NCBI GenBank assembly: GCA_004335835.1
Contig: RWJK01001793.1
Span: 1,216 to 65,215 of the forward strand
DNA: 64,000 nt
Direction: 5' to 3'
Source: Scenedesmus sp. ARA3
Lineage: Eukaryota; Chlorophyta; Chlorophyceae; Sphaeropleales; Scenedesmaceae
Shown here: piece by piece, positions 36,822 through 48,294 of the stretch
How positions within the stretch are numbered: position 1 is the first letter of the stretch
How the letters are laid out: each line of letters starts with the position of its first letter
Notes under the pieces: generated by a model
What the model was told of the DNA's origin: nothing
The model's database searches: none
The model's input: only the letters and a program-made list of their open reading frames with translations
Position numbers and translations under genes: made by a program

Positions 36822-38966
36822 CTACTGTGCCTGCGCTCCCTGCTGCTGGCCGCGCACTGCAGCCCAGAAAGCATCCAGCTGCTGCTGGCTGGGCCCCTCA
36901 CCGTCCATGTTAACCAGCTCCAGGCACGTAAGCGCGCGCAGCTGCGTCAGCAGCTGCAAGCAACCGTCACAGCCAAACCTGTTGGTGCGCAGGTCTAGGT
37001 GCTGCAGGTGCGCCAGCTTGCCTATTGCTGGCAGCGCTGCCCTGCTATCGAGGTGGCAATCGTACAGCTTCAGTACGCGCAGCTCTGGCAAGCTGCATGC
37101 CAGTGCAACAGCTGCCACATCCCCTACAGCCCAATGTTCCACATCAAGGCGAGTCAGGCCTGTCAGAGCAGTGAGTTGCATGGCGTCATCTGCATCCGTA
37201 ACGGTGTACCCAACATGCACAGCATCCACCTCCAGCTCCTGCAGCTGCCGCAAACCCGTTAGAAACCCAAACAGCTTGGGTCGCATGCTGTACGCTGGCA
37301 CGCCGTCTCTGAAGTCCAGGTGCAGCTGGCGCAAGCTAGTTGCTGCTGCTATGCCCGCCATCACCGTCCTCAAGCTTGGGCCGACATTAGCCACATCACC
37401 CGAAGGTGCGCTAACGATGACCAGGGCACGCAGCTGTGGCAGCGCAGCCCAGGCGCTGCTCGACTGTACCTTGCTCAGCGCCACATCATCAAACGCTAAC
37501 TCCATGTGGCTCAGCGCAGTCAAGCTGTTGAGGGCCAGCAGCTCCGACTCCGACTCGCAGCAGCCACTGAGCGTCAGCCGCTGCAGCTGCTTCAGCGCAG
37601 CGGCTCCGCCCAGCAGCGGCAGCACCGCGCAGCTGTCGCCCTCGTCGCTGTCAGCGCCCGTGGTCAGCTGCAGCAGCTGCGGCGGCAGCTGCCCGCTCAC
37701 CAGCAGCTCATCATCCGCACCATGCAGGCCCAGCTCAAGCTGCGTGAGGCGCGTGAGGTGGCTGAGATCAATTTGGCGGCTGTGCTGCGCCCTGCCACCC
37801 TCATCACCGCTGCCAGCATCAGCAGCGCCTTTGTCATCCTCGTCCGCTTGGGTGTAGATGTACACATTGGGCAGCGCCAGCCGCTCCAAGCCTGCTGGCA
37901 GCTGCTGCAGCTCCTCCAGGTAGCAGTCGACGGCGCTGATCTCAAGAAAGGTGAGCTGGCTGAGCGCCTGAGCAGCCGCCAGCCAAGCACCTGATACCCG
38001 CTGCTTCAGGTGCATGCGCCGCACATTAAGCTGGCGAGTGCTGCTGGCGGGCTGCCACGGTCTTCTTCTCCGGCAGGGGCTTCCAGCAGCATGCCTGTAA
38101 GGCTGGTCAGGGTGGCAGCCGGCAGCGCGCGCAGCAGCTCAGCGCCATGCATCACGCTGCTGCTGAAGCTGCGCAGCGCAAATGGCGGTTGCTGCTGCTG
38201 CTGCTTGCTGCTTGGCGCTGCTGTGTGGCTGGTGCTGGTGCTGGTGCTTGCCGCAGTGATGTGCTGTGCGCTGAAGGCCATCAGCGAGTCCAGCACATGG
38301 TTTGCTGCATCGCCATCATTGTCATCATCATCGTCTTCTGCTGGTTGCCGCTCGAGATCTAAAGCTATCTCTGCCGCCAGGTGGGCATGTGGCGGCAGCC
38401 ACCGTGCAAAGGACGCCACAGTGGATGCGACTTGCCAGTCATTTGCCTTGCCTTTGATGCAGATGCTGGCGCATGGCCCTCCTGCCTGCTGCGCTGCTTC
38501 CCTGACTGCCTTGCTGCTGCGCAGCAGGTTGCACAGGCTTGCTGCATTTAGGCCCACATTGTGATGCTGCAGGACCAACTCCAGCACCTGCAGTGGCAGT
38601 GTAGTAATGCGTGAGGAAGCAGCTGGTGATAGGCACGCTGAAAGCGCAATGCACAGGCATTGCAAAGCAGGGCTGCATACCCCAAAAGCGCATGTTAGCA
38701 CAAATGGCATGGCTCAGGAGTGAACATGGAAAACTGTTTGTGCAGTTGCAACGGACCCCCTTACGTTACAAGCTGCACATGCTGCCGGTGCTTGAGTGCC
38801 TGTGCAGCTTGCTGCTGCTGACGATGCAAGCATGTGTTGCAGCTGCTGCTACCAGGTGTGCAGCCCATACACAGACGGACAGGCATACACATAACCGATG
38901 CTCAGCCTGCCTGGCTCACACCTGGATAAGCTTGCTTGTTTGCAGCACCGCTGTAACAACCGCCAT
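36822..38966 (-). pseudogene. leucine-rich-repeat gene 4, frameshifted
   Basis: Start exon 38922-38966 reads MAVVTAVLQTSKLIQ and joins in phase 0 to an exon from 38587. The frame is open through VLELVLQHHNVGLNAASLC, the F-box-like helices and SLTGMLLEAPAGEEDRG, then breaks near 38026-38030. Against paralog 2 (ALAGLTNLRCLRL) four bases are missing, so the frame ends in LASLMCGACT. The other frame resumes at once with RRMHLKQRVSGAWLAAAQALSQLTF and stays open to 36822 with intact LRRs and C-terminus. The single lesion suggests either a young pseudogene or an assembly error. No rescuing intron is evident at the break. Confidence 0.8.
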
Positions 38967-39499
38967 GAGCTGCTGTCGGTGTGCCCTGTGCACAGCTGTT
39001 GATTGTTATGAAGTCAATCTGCACACAAGAGCAGCTGTGCCTAACAATGGGCAGATGTTTTGACAGTTAAAAGACACAATGAGGAGTGCGTGGGTACTTC
39101 AGAGCAGCTTTGGTACACACATACAGTACATGGTTGTTGCTCAAGTGCCGCAGCAGCATAGCAGTTTGAAGCCTCGTGAACGCCAAGCGGCCGCGGTATT
39201 TGGAAGTCAGCCCGTGCACGACGTTTAGAAGCAAAGGCTTGTGCGGGTTGCGAGCTGAGCAAAATGTTGATCGGCCGAAGAACCCTTGCTGACTACACTG
39301 TACTGCTGCAGATGACATCTTGCGGCGCGAACCAGGATGCAGCACAAGCTATGCAAGCTGCTTCAATACTTTAAGCTGAGCTGAACGGTACTGGGCACTG
39401 CTGGCTGTTTGGCAGGGGCGTACAGAAGTGCCACTGATGCACTGGCAGTGAATACCATCTCATAAGTCTGTATGTTCTCCTCTAGCTAGTGTGACAAGC
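38967..39499. other. divergent promoter region, LRR4 and NPPF gene
   Basis: LRR4 (minus) and the NPPF methyltransferase-like gene (plus) start at its two ends. No coding sequence recognised. Confidence 0.4.
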
Positions 39500-41866
39500 A
39501 TGTCTGTCAAAGATGATACCGTTAGGTTACCTGAAACTCAACAGGATGCGCCACCACTAGCAGTAGCAGCAGCAAAAACAGGGGCAGCAGCAGCAGCACT
39601 GGAGAGGGCAGTGGGGCCGGCAGCAGTAGAAGAGCAGCACCAGCAGCACCCGTTTGAAACCGACCCAGGAGACCACGCAGAGACTCCTTTTGAAGCTTAT
39701 GAGCATCTGGACCTGCTGCTGACACGCCTGGCAAAGTAAGTGTGCTCCATTGTGGAGCCCCAGCAGTAACAGCCTGACAGCTGCAACACAGCTGCTGCTG
39801 GTTGTGCCTGCGCCTGTGCAGCACCAAGTCAGCTTCAGACCACAATGAACTCTTGAGGTTCTTGCAGCAATCCACAGGCAACCTTCCACATAGAGCTCTA
39901 GAGGTGCAGTGTGCAGGTGTCAAAACACAGCTGCGTTGACGACGTGTGAGCTTATCACATGTGCGTGTGTGTTTGGCATGGTCTGCAGGCGCCTGGGCAC
40001 CACCAAGGCAGCGCTGCGCATCTATGACCCCTTCTTCTGTGAGGGGCGCACGGTGGCGCACCTGAAGCAGCTGGGCTACGAGACCGTGTACAACAGGTGA
40101 TAGGGGTTGTGCAGATTGTGGCGGCGGCAGCAGCAGCAAGGCAGCAGCAGCTGCCACAGGCAATTGTGATGCAATGCAGTGCATGAAGCTCTTGCACACC
40201 CATGTTCAACACGCCAGGTTGCTGCATGCACCTGCCTCACATCATTTGCATAACCCTGTGCTGCAGGAATGAAGACTTCTATGCAGTCAAAGCAGCGGGC
40301 AAGCTGCCTGAGTATGATGTGCTGCTGACCAACCCGCCCTTCTCTGGCGACCACATTGAGCGCATCTTCCGCTTTGCAGTCAAAGGTGACAAGTGAGTCG
40401 TGCATGGTTTGTGTTGCTGTGAGCAGCATCAGGGCTAGCCGTTGGCAGAAGGGACGGAAAATGTATTGATGGTGTTGGCTTTGGACAAGGGCTGGCAGTT
40501 GGTTGAAGTACAACATGGGCTGTTCATAGCCCATGCACCAAGTTTGGGTGTTCAAGAAACCCAGGTAGTCACGCCTGTAACAATCAGAGGTAGCAAAATT
40601 CCTCGACATACAGTTGTGTTGTTGCCCGTCCCGCAGGCCGTGGTTCCTGCTGGTGCCGCAATACATTGCGCGCAAGGCTTTCTTTCTGGACTGGCTCAGC
40701 AACAGGCGGCCCAAGGGCACCCCCAGGCCCAGCTTTGTGGCCCCAACACAGAAGCCTTACGTGTTCACAGCGCCAGACAGGGCAGGTGGGGCAAAGTCAG
40801 GGCGGTGGCAGCACTGTTGCAGGGGCGTGCATGCATCACATTGCAGCATGCATTGTGGGTGGTGCATGAAACTGTGCTGTACAACTGTGTTTGGTTTGTG
40901 TGTCGCTGACTGACCGCCTCTCGCGGAACATGTTGCTGCGCAGTGCAGATGATTGCAGTTACATGAGCACGGCGCAGCACGGCACAGCATGTGAATGCAG
41001 GGCAATGATGGTGGCAGCATAACATTTGTGAACTACCCAACCTTGCAACAAAGTTGATTGTTGTGCTGCTGCTGCNNNNNNNNNNNNNNNNNNNNNNNNN
41101 NNNNNNNNNNNNNNNNNNNNNNNNNNNNNNNNNNNNNNNNNNNNNNNNNNNNNNNNNNNNNNNNNNNNNNNNNNNNNNNNNNNNNNNNNNNNNNNNNNNN
41201 NNNNNNNNNNNNNNNNNNNNNNNNNNNNNNNNNNNNNNNNNNGCTGCTGCACCAGCATACTGTGTGGCAGCCTCAACGCAGGATATACCACAGGTGGGCA
41301 GGTTTTCAGGATGCTGTTGTCTGAGCATCAGCTGGGTCATGGGGTTCTGGTATCCTGCATCTACCACTACCTGGCTGCAACAAGGGGTCGGCATCTTTGG
41401 TGGCCAGAGCTACTCAAAGCTGTGCAGCGGCTTGTGCTGCCCGTCAACTTGTTCGCTTCTGAAACATGATAGATTGATGCATCGCCCACATTTATGTCCA
41501 CCTGCATGCTAGCTTGGGTGCCATACACGCACTGCATGGCATGCACTGCGTTGCGGTCCACGCTGCAAAGTCTGCAAGCCAAAGCACCACAACCTTAAAA
41601 TGCAAACTCACCCTTTACAACCAACACACCCTGTGTGACCATGCTGCTGCTCATCATATGATGCAAATTAACGAAATGTAGACAAAGCCAGGGTCCCAAA
41701 GGACGCTGGTAATGCACAGCTGCACACCTTCAAGCAAGACACCCTGTGCGTCCATGCTGCTGCTCATCATGTGCTGCCTGCCCTGCAGCTCATGGCGGCC
41801 CCCAAGCTGACGCCAGCAGAGCGCAGGTGGCGCAAGAAGCTGGCAGCAGCAGGCGGGCAGCTGGAT

Positions 41867-41898
<32 letters not shown>

Positions 41899-42085
41899 AG
41901 ATGGAGCAGCAGGCAGGGTAGGAGGGCGGCCTGGAGGTGGCCGGCAGCAGCAGCAGCAGCAGCAGCAGCAAGTTGGCAGCAGGAGCGGCCGGCAAGGGAG
42001 TAGACAGCCGGGCGGACGACAACAGCAACAGCCGCAGCAGGTGGGGAGGCAGTCGGGCCGTGTGCCTGAGCAGCAAGCAGGCGCG

Positions 42086-42127
<42 letters not shown>

Positions 42128-42190
42128 AGACGTGCGCCTGTACCAGCCGCGCGCGGTGGTTATGACCTGTTGGATGAAGCAGACTGCTAG
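39500..42190 (+). CDS. putative methyltransferase with NPPF motif
   Basis: Exons 39500-39735, 39989-40096, 40267-40392 and 40637-40785 join in phase; a terminal exon 41789-42190 follows. Conserved blocks: TPFEAYEHLDLLLTRLAK, RIYDPFFCEGRTVAHLKQLG, VYNRNEDFY, then YDVLLTNPPFSGDHIERIF and KPWFLLVPQYIARK. The YDP...CEG segment acts like SAM-binding motif I and NPPF like motif IV of N6-adenine or N5-glutamine methyltransferases, so SAM-dependent methylation is likely; the substrate is unknown. ATG 39500 opens the first exon. The C-terminal exon reads LMAAPKLTPAERRWRKKLAA, long poly-Gln runs, then GGYDLLDEADC and a TAG. One or more middle exons between 40785 and 41789 are missing because of an N gap; the segment before the donor at about 41293 may be one. 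Confidence 0.7.
41076..41242. other. 167-base assembly gap flanked by CTG repeats
   Basis: A run of Ns with GCTGCTGCTGC on its left and GCTGCTGC on its right, in phase as a trinucleotide repeat. The gap therefore probably replaces a longer CTG tract. It interrupts the NPPF gene. Confidence 0.95.
41626..41660 (+). repeat. copy of intron end upstream of last NPPF exon
   Basis: Matches 41739-41773 at 32 of 35 bases, 113 bp apart. The downstream copy ends 15 bp before the acceptor at 41788, so the duplicated piece covers the polypyrimidine/branch region of the intron. Confidence 0.85.
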
Positions 42191-43525
42191 CCTCTTCAGC
42201 CTGGCTGTACACGAGTCCGACTTGGGGTGTTGAAGTGTGTCAGCTGATATCTGTCAGCTGGTGCGGACAGGCTGTCACTCAGTGACCGCATGAGCTCAAC
42301 TGACAGTCTGTCATGCCAAGATGAGGTGACCCAGGGGTAATATCCAAAGGTGATCGTCTGTGGAGGTTACGGGGTGGCTTACCTGATGCACCACTAAACT
42401 TTAGACGCTTGAAGCGACTATTCCAAGTCTAGCTTGTCAGTCACACAGTTGTGATACATGTTGTTGCCTCGTTGAGGACCGTAAGTAGAAGCAGGAATTG
42501 GGACGACCATGAAGGCACACTGGCTCAGTCACCGCAACATACGACACGAAACGTATGCAACAGCCATCAGCAGCAGCGCATGTTCGCATGCACACTGTGG
42601 CAGATCTGTGAATCCACCGATTCATGTCTTCAAACAAGTATAAGAAAACTTATAGTTATTCTGCAGATGAATTTGCCAGGCCGTGAACAGCATAACCCTG
42701 GTGCAAGGAGCCACAGTTTAAACCCCGATGTTGAAGGTTTGAATTCAAAATTGTGCGGCACCGGCAGATGCGCAAACAACAGTAGCTGTGTCGAAGTTAT
42801 CATACTTTTGGATCGCTGTCATTGCACATTACCAGCCGTGACTGCAACAGGTGCAAGTGCTTACACGCCTCAGAAGTGGTGTCTGTGTGGTCGCCTGGGT
42901 TCCTGAGCTGTCGATCTCTACCAAAATCTTCGAGCTTCATTGGAAATACTCCTATCACCGTGCTGGACTCCGCAACACGATCATTGCTCGGCGGTTACCG
43001 GTGGAGCTGCTGCTGCTGCTGTTTGTGCCACAACTCTGTACATTGCTGCGTGTACCACAGCTCCTGCAGCCGAAAGCGTTTTGTTCTTCATCCCTTGATC
43101 TGGTTTGGGCCGCGGCTGGCAGACCACTCCCCAATCTGAAGACTCAACCATCAGCAGCACAACATGCAGAAGCACAAGGAGACGCACACAAGCAGCGTTC
43201 TCGAGGTGTGGCACGTAGCATGTCCAAGACGTGATTGCGTCTCCCCTTGCTAGACTTGTTTGCTGTGGCACAATCAGCAACCAGTCGTAGGATAGCCTCT
43301 CAGCAGCAGCAAGCAGCTAGATGGGCGCTGCAGCACTAGTAGCAGCCACACGGAGAGGCCTGGGTTTCTTCATTACGTCCCACGTCGCATGCCCCACTGT
43401 TCAGCCCTTGCCAATTCACATGCGCTGTACGCAGCATGGTTCTGTTGTTATACCTCTGCCCTATGTGCCTGTGCTGTGCTCTTCTGACGTTCCACTTACA
43501 ATTCTCTGCTCGACAATCACTGCAG
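42191..43525. other. intergenic, no gene seen
   Basis: 1.3 kb between the NPPF gene and the inverted LRR copy. A start exon of the kind seen in LRR1-4 was looked for upstream of 43526 and not found. Confidence 0.45.
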
Positions 43526-45325
43526 GCGTTTGACTTGGTCCTGAGTACCCCAACACAGCGCTTGATGCAGCAACCACGTGCAGCTTGCTGTGCAGCAGCA
43601 AGGCAGTCACGGCAGCTGCGCAGCAGGCAGGGCCTTGCAGCAGCATCTGCATTAAGCGCAAATCTGTGCGCGACAAGCAAGTTGCCTCACGCGCAACAGC
43701 TTTTACCAAGTGGCTCCCGCCACGTGCACACCTGGTGAGGGAGATAGAGCTGGATGTAGAGCAACTTCCACCACCAGACAACGACAGCGACGACGAAGTT
43801 GACGTGCAGGTGCTGCGTGCCCTGGACCAGTTGCATGACACAACCGTTGACGATGACACACGTCGTGCGCTCGACAGCACGCTGGTGTCCAGCCTGCAGA
43901 AGATCGCTGCAGGAGACGGCAGTGGCAGCACGGCCAGCACAGCAACTACAGGCAGCAAGCAGGAGCAGCAGCAACAGCAGCAGCAGCGGCTGCCGTTTAC
44001 ACTGCGCAGCTTCAGCAGCAGCGTGCCACACGGCGCTGAGCTGCTGTCTGCGCTGCCGGCAGCCACCCTGACCAGCCTCAGCTGCCTCTGGGCTCTGCAC
44101 AACAAACCAGACTTTTCTCCATCAGATGCCATCCGAGAGGATGATGCAACAGGCGCCCTGACTCGCCTCACCAACCTGCGCCACCTCAGTGTGGAGGGAC
44201 AAGATCTCTTGGGGGTGCTTATCTGCTGGACTCTGTTGAGGCGCTCACGCAACTGACATGCCTGCACGCCTGCGGGCTGGCATGCAACATGGAGGAGGAC
44301 CTGCAGGCGCTGCCGGACAGCTTGGAGCGCCTGCACCTGGAGCACTTTGTCATCCTAAGAGGTGACTCAGACGACGAAGACGACAACGACAGCAACGCAG
44401 CAGCAGCCGCGGCAGATGAAGGCACCCAGCACCTGGGCATGTGCCACCTCATGCGCCTCACGCAGCTGTCGCTACAGCTGGACGAGTTGCCTGACGACCT
44501 TCGCATCGCCGAGCGGCTGCCTACTCAGCTGCTGGAGCTCACCGCCAGCGCTGTCAGCGATGACAGTGACGGCAGCGCAGGGCCCTGCGCGGTGCTGACG
44601 CTGCTGGGCGGTCTGACAAGGCTGCAGCAGCTGCAGCGCCTCACCCTGCGCAACTGCCGCGAGTCCAAGGCGGGCCTGCTTGCGCTGAACGGCCTGACAA
44701 TACTCACAGAGATCAACCTGCGGTATGACCAGGTGCTGGCGGATGTGCAGACTAGCAGCGCCTGGGCGCAGCTGAAGCAGCTGCGCAGCCTGCACGTACG
44801 CACCGCACGCTTGGAGCAGAACCGTGCGTATGACGGCGGCAGAGGATTCAAGCAAGTGATGGAGGGCATAGAAGCAGCAATCAGCCTGCGCAAGCTGCAC
44901 CTGGACCTCAGAGATGGCAGTCTTGGAAACAGCATGCGGCCCAAGCTCTTTGGATACCTGACTGGCTTGCAGCAGCTGCAGGAGCTGCGCGTCAAAGGTG
45001 TGCATTTTGCCGGCAAAGATGGCGCGCAATTGCAGCAGTGGGCAAGGGGGGTGTACGGCGGAGATTCTGAGCGCGTGAGGCGTGCCATGCAGTCAGATGC
45101 AGCTGACATCCAGCAGCTGACGGCCCTGACAGGCCTGACTCGGCTGGAGGTGACGTCATGGGCAGCTGGGGCCGCAGCAGTGGGTGCATCTTAGTTAAAT
45201 GTGGCGACTGCTTGCAGCTGCTGACGCAGCTGCGTGCGCTGACATGCCTGGAGGTCAGTGACATACATGGTTCGGCACCTACACGCCAGCAGCTGGCAGA
45301 AATTTGGGCGGCTGTGCATGGCTAG
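43526..45325 (+). pseudogene. leucine-rich-repeat gene 5, inverted and decayed
   Basis: A fifth paralog in the opposite orientation. It starts after an acceptor with FDLVLSTP (compare LELVLQHP) and ends IWAAVHG with TAG at 45323. Three lesions are visible: a net one-base loss near 43550, before LDAATTCSLLCSSKAV; a one-base loss in the G run at 44211-44215, between HLSVEGQDLLG and AYLLDSVEALTQLTCL; and a deletion of roughly 45 codons at about 45185-45215 with in-frame stops, removing the repeats between GAAAV and CLQLLTQLRALTCLEV. Between lesions the frame is open and LRR units are well kept, so decay is recent. No start exon was found. Probably non-functional. Confidence 0.82.
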
Positions 45326-48294
45326 CAGCAAGGTTTGTGGCCACAGTAGCAGGTGCAGCAGCTGGCATCCCTGTGTTGTGAAGCCAATGTGTGCAAGTGT
45401 AGTGGGACGCTGGCAACGTGGGTGCTGCATGTGAGCTGGAAAGCATGGTGTGTTGAAGCATTTTGCGGCACGCTGTGGCGTAGTTTGTGCAGGTTGCCGT
45501 TATCGCTTAGCTGATTCGTTCTTGTTGCGGTAATGGCCGACAGCAGGAACTGTGCTAGCAGATGGCACCGCTGGCAGCAGTTGATCAGGTGGTGCTTGGT
45601 CCCATGCTCCAGGTGGTGCTTGCTCCTGTTGCCAATCGATGTGACAGTGTCAGTGGCCTTTCTCTTTCTGTTGGGGATGCGTAGTGGTTGTGTGGTTTGC
45701 TTCAGTACTGGCAGCACTGACTGACTTCTGTGATGCTGCAGCATCTACACACCCCACTTGCCTTCATTTGGGCGCGTCACCTTGTCAAGCGCTAGTGTAC
45801 TGAGCGCTCAATACGTGTTGCTCTGTCAGCGACCTGTGTCTGCACGAGCAGCAGCTAACATTTGAACAGCAACGGTAACACACTAGCGCCAACTGTATAT
45901 CAACAGAATGCAGCGCTCTGCTGTGTTTGGTTCTGCTCCAGCTGCCCCTGCAGGGTCAAGCCCTGCACCAGGGACATGCCCTGCTGCTGCTTCAACGGTG
46001 CTTCAAAGCACCAAGTGGATCATTGACTTCGCTTGGCTGTGGAATGTTACCTTGGAGTGTCACACTGTGTGCAACTGGCACGACCTTGAAGAGCTTGTTC
46101 CCGGACCTGCCAGGCGCCTGGTGCACCCGCAACATGGTGTGTAGTCACGTGTAGTCAGGACTAGGGGCTGCTTGCCATAGTGCAGCTTGCCAGTGCGCTA
46201 GAGTCACTGGCCGAATCCAGTGGATGGCTGATGGATCAAGTGGTTGCCCAATGAGCCTGTCATTGGCTCAAAAACGGGCTGTGTTCCCGTCGTGTAAACA
46301 CACAAATCGTGGTGCTGCATGTGATGCCGCGGATTCAATCTAAGTCAACATTAAAAGTCAACGTTGACTGTGTAAGCTGTTCTGCTGATGCAGTGGCGCA
46401 GTTTCGTGTACAATATAGCAAGTATCATTTGTCTACTAGTAGTGGATGCATGCATGGAAGACCTGTCTTCACGAGTCCCCTGATGTCAAGCGGAGCCAGC
46501 AGTAGCAAGTTCGTTGTTTACAGCATGCACAACTGCACACACAGCAACAAGACACGCCATACTGAACACGTAGTCACACTCATACACGAGGCATCCCCTG
46601 AGATGCACCAACACCTGGGTTAAGTAATACTGCTGCCAGCTGTCCCCGACATGTGCAGCAGCCGTCCTACCTACTAACTAGCTCTGCACCCACCAACAGC
46701 CACACCACTGAACAAGCAAGTAGATACAGAGTTCACAGCCACAAATCACTTACTATGCAGGATGACAAAATGTGCGATAGCTACTGGCGGCTCCCTCCTG
46801 TTTGAGGGAGCCGCAGCCCCCTGCACATGTCGGCAAACCCTACACCCTACTAAGCTAAGACAGCCGGCAGCATGCACCACCAACACCAGTGTGTGGGCAG
46901 TCAGAGGGCCGAGTCACAGGACCAAGACGCCAACAAGACACGTCAGCCAAAGCACAGTTTCCATGCCACAGAGAACCAGGCCAATGGCAGTGTTATGCAA
47001 AGGCTTGGATGGACATCAACCGTGATGAGCCACCACGCCAGCGAAGCTGTTGCTCGGCATCATAGAAGACACTAAATAGCATGCAGCAGTGCATGCATGC
47101 TTAGCCCACGAAGAAAAGGCACAACAAGGACAGCACGCCACACGCAACAATCACTCACCACACGACAAGATGCTAGAACTGCACGCACGGTGCTGCTGCA
47201 TTTGCAACCACAGCAGCAGCAAACCCTGCTGCAGGATCGACACCGCAGCTGGGTTGCAGCAGCAGCAAGCACCACAACAAAGACGCAGCTACAAGACGCA
47301 GACACAGACTCGTGCAGGCCGGCAGCACGCCTCGCCTGCTGTACACTCAACACGCCACAGCCTATGCATGCATGGACAACGCTCACATGTACGCGACACT
47401 CGACACACATACACACATGTACACACAGCATGCCGCCACAGGCACATGCGGCTTTGGGTGCGCCTGCTGTCAATGCAATGCACAGCAGCGGGATGGCTTA
47501 GCTGCTGCTGATATTGTGGCCAGGCTGGTGGCAGTGAAAGCCAGCGAGCCTTGCAAGCTGGCTAGTGTGCTGCCCGCACTGTTGCTGGCAGTGGCATAGA
47601 AGAGGCAAGGAGCAGCAGCATCTGCAGCCAGCCGTAACAAATACCTTCGGTTGGCCCAAACAGAGCAGCACACCATGCTGGGAAGCACAGCAGCTGCCAT
47701 AGAGTAATCCATTCAAACTATTATGGTGGCCATGTACACGGATGCACAAGCCACCTGCGCCGCAGCACTTTACGAGCCGCAATCTGCTGCAATCCTTCCC
47801 TCACATGCCATGCCAGCCAGCCGCCTGCCACACAAATCAGCTATGCCAAGCATTGCCCACTGCAGAGCTGCTGCGCCTGACAGCACTTCCCAGGCGCAAC
47901 CCCAAGCTGCTGTGCTACTGCAATAAGGCCAAATACAGAGGCCCCTGGCTGCCTTGTTCAGGCATGCGCATGCGTAGTGCACTTCTGCACACCCCACACC
48001 CCCATGCATAATCACACCCACACACCACATACAACACGCCACACGGGACTAGGGCAGGTACAGTGCACCCCCAGGACGCGCCTGCACCTGCAGAAAATTC
48101 GCACATCAGCCATAGCTAGCTCCTCCACGCGCGCAACAGCCGCTGCTGCAAGCTGGTTGGGTCCTTTCACACGTCAGAGGAAGATCTGCCCTGCAGGCAG
48201 CATGAAAGCCATGCCGCCAGCTGCAGCTTCACCATCTTCTTCTTCGTCGCTGCTGCCGCTGCCATTGCCACCGTGTGGCTGGCTAAGCCCCGCC
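45326..48294. other. 3 kb without a supported gene
   Basis: Two short frames look mildly coding: 45908-46144 (ends of chance length, Pro/Ala-rich) and the end of a frame at about 47500-47599 reading AAADIVARLVAVKASEPCKL. Neither has splice partners or known motifs. The 47.1-47.5 kb part is CA-rich (ACACATACACACATGTACACACAG). The 3' flank of importin alpha lies at the right end. Confidence 0.4.

Noticed and set aside
40765..41394. Minus-strand frame of 209 residues across the N gap
   Set aside because: Half of it is Ns, and the rest is antisense to NPPF-gene sequence. The short end reading DAGYQNPMTQLMLRQQ is suggestive but unsupported.
47089..47511. Several overlapping frames of 95-140 residues on both strands
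   Set aside because: CA-rich and CAG-rich simple sequence keeps several frames open; no conserved motif.
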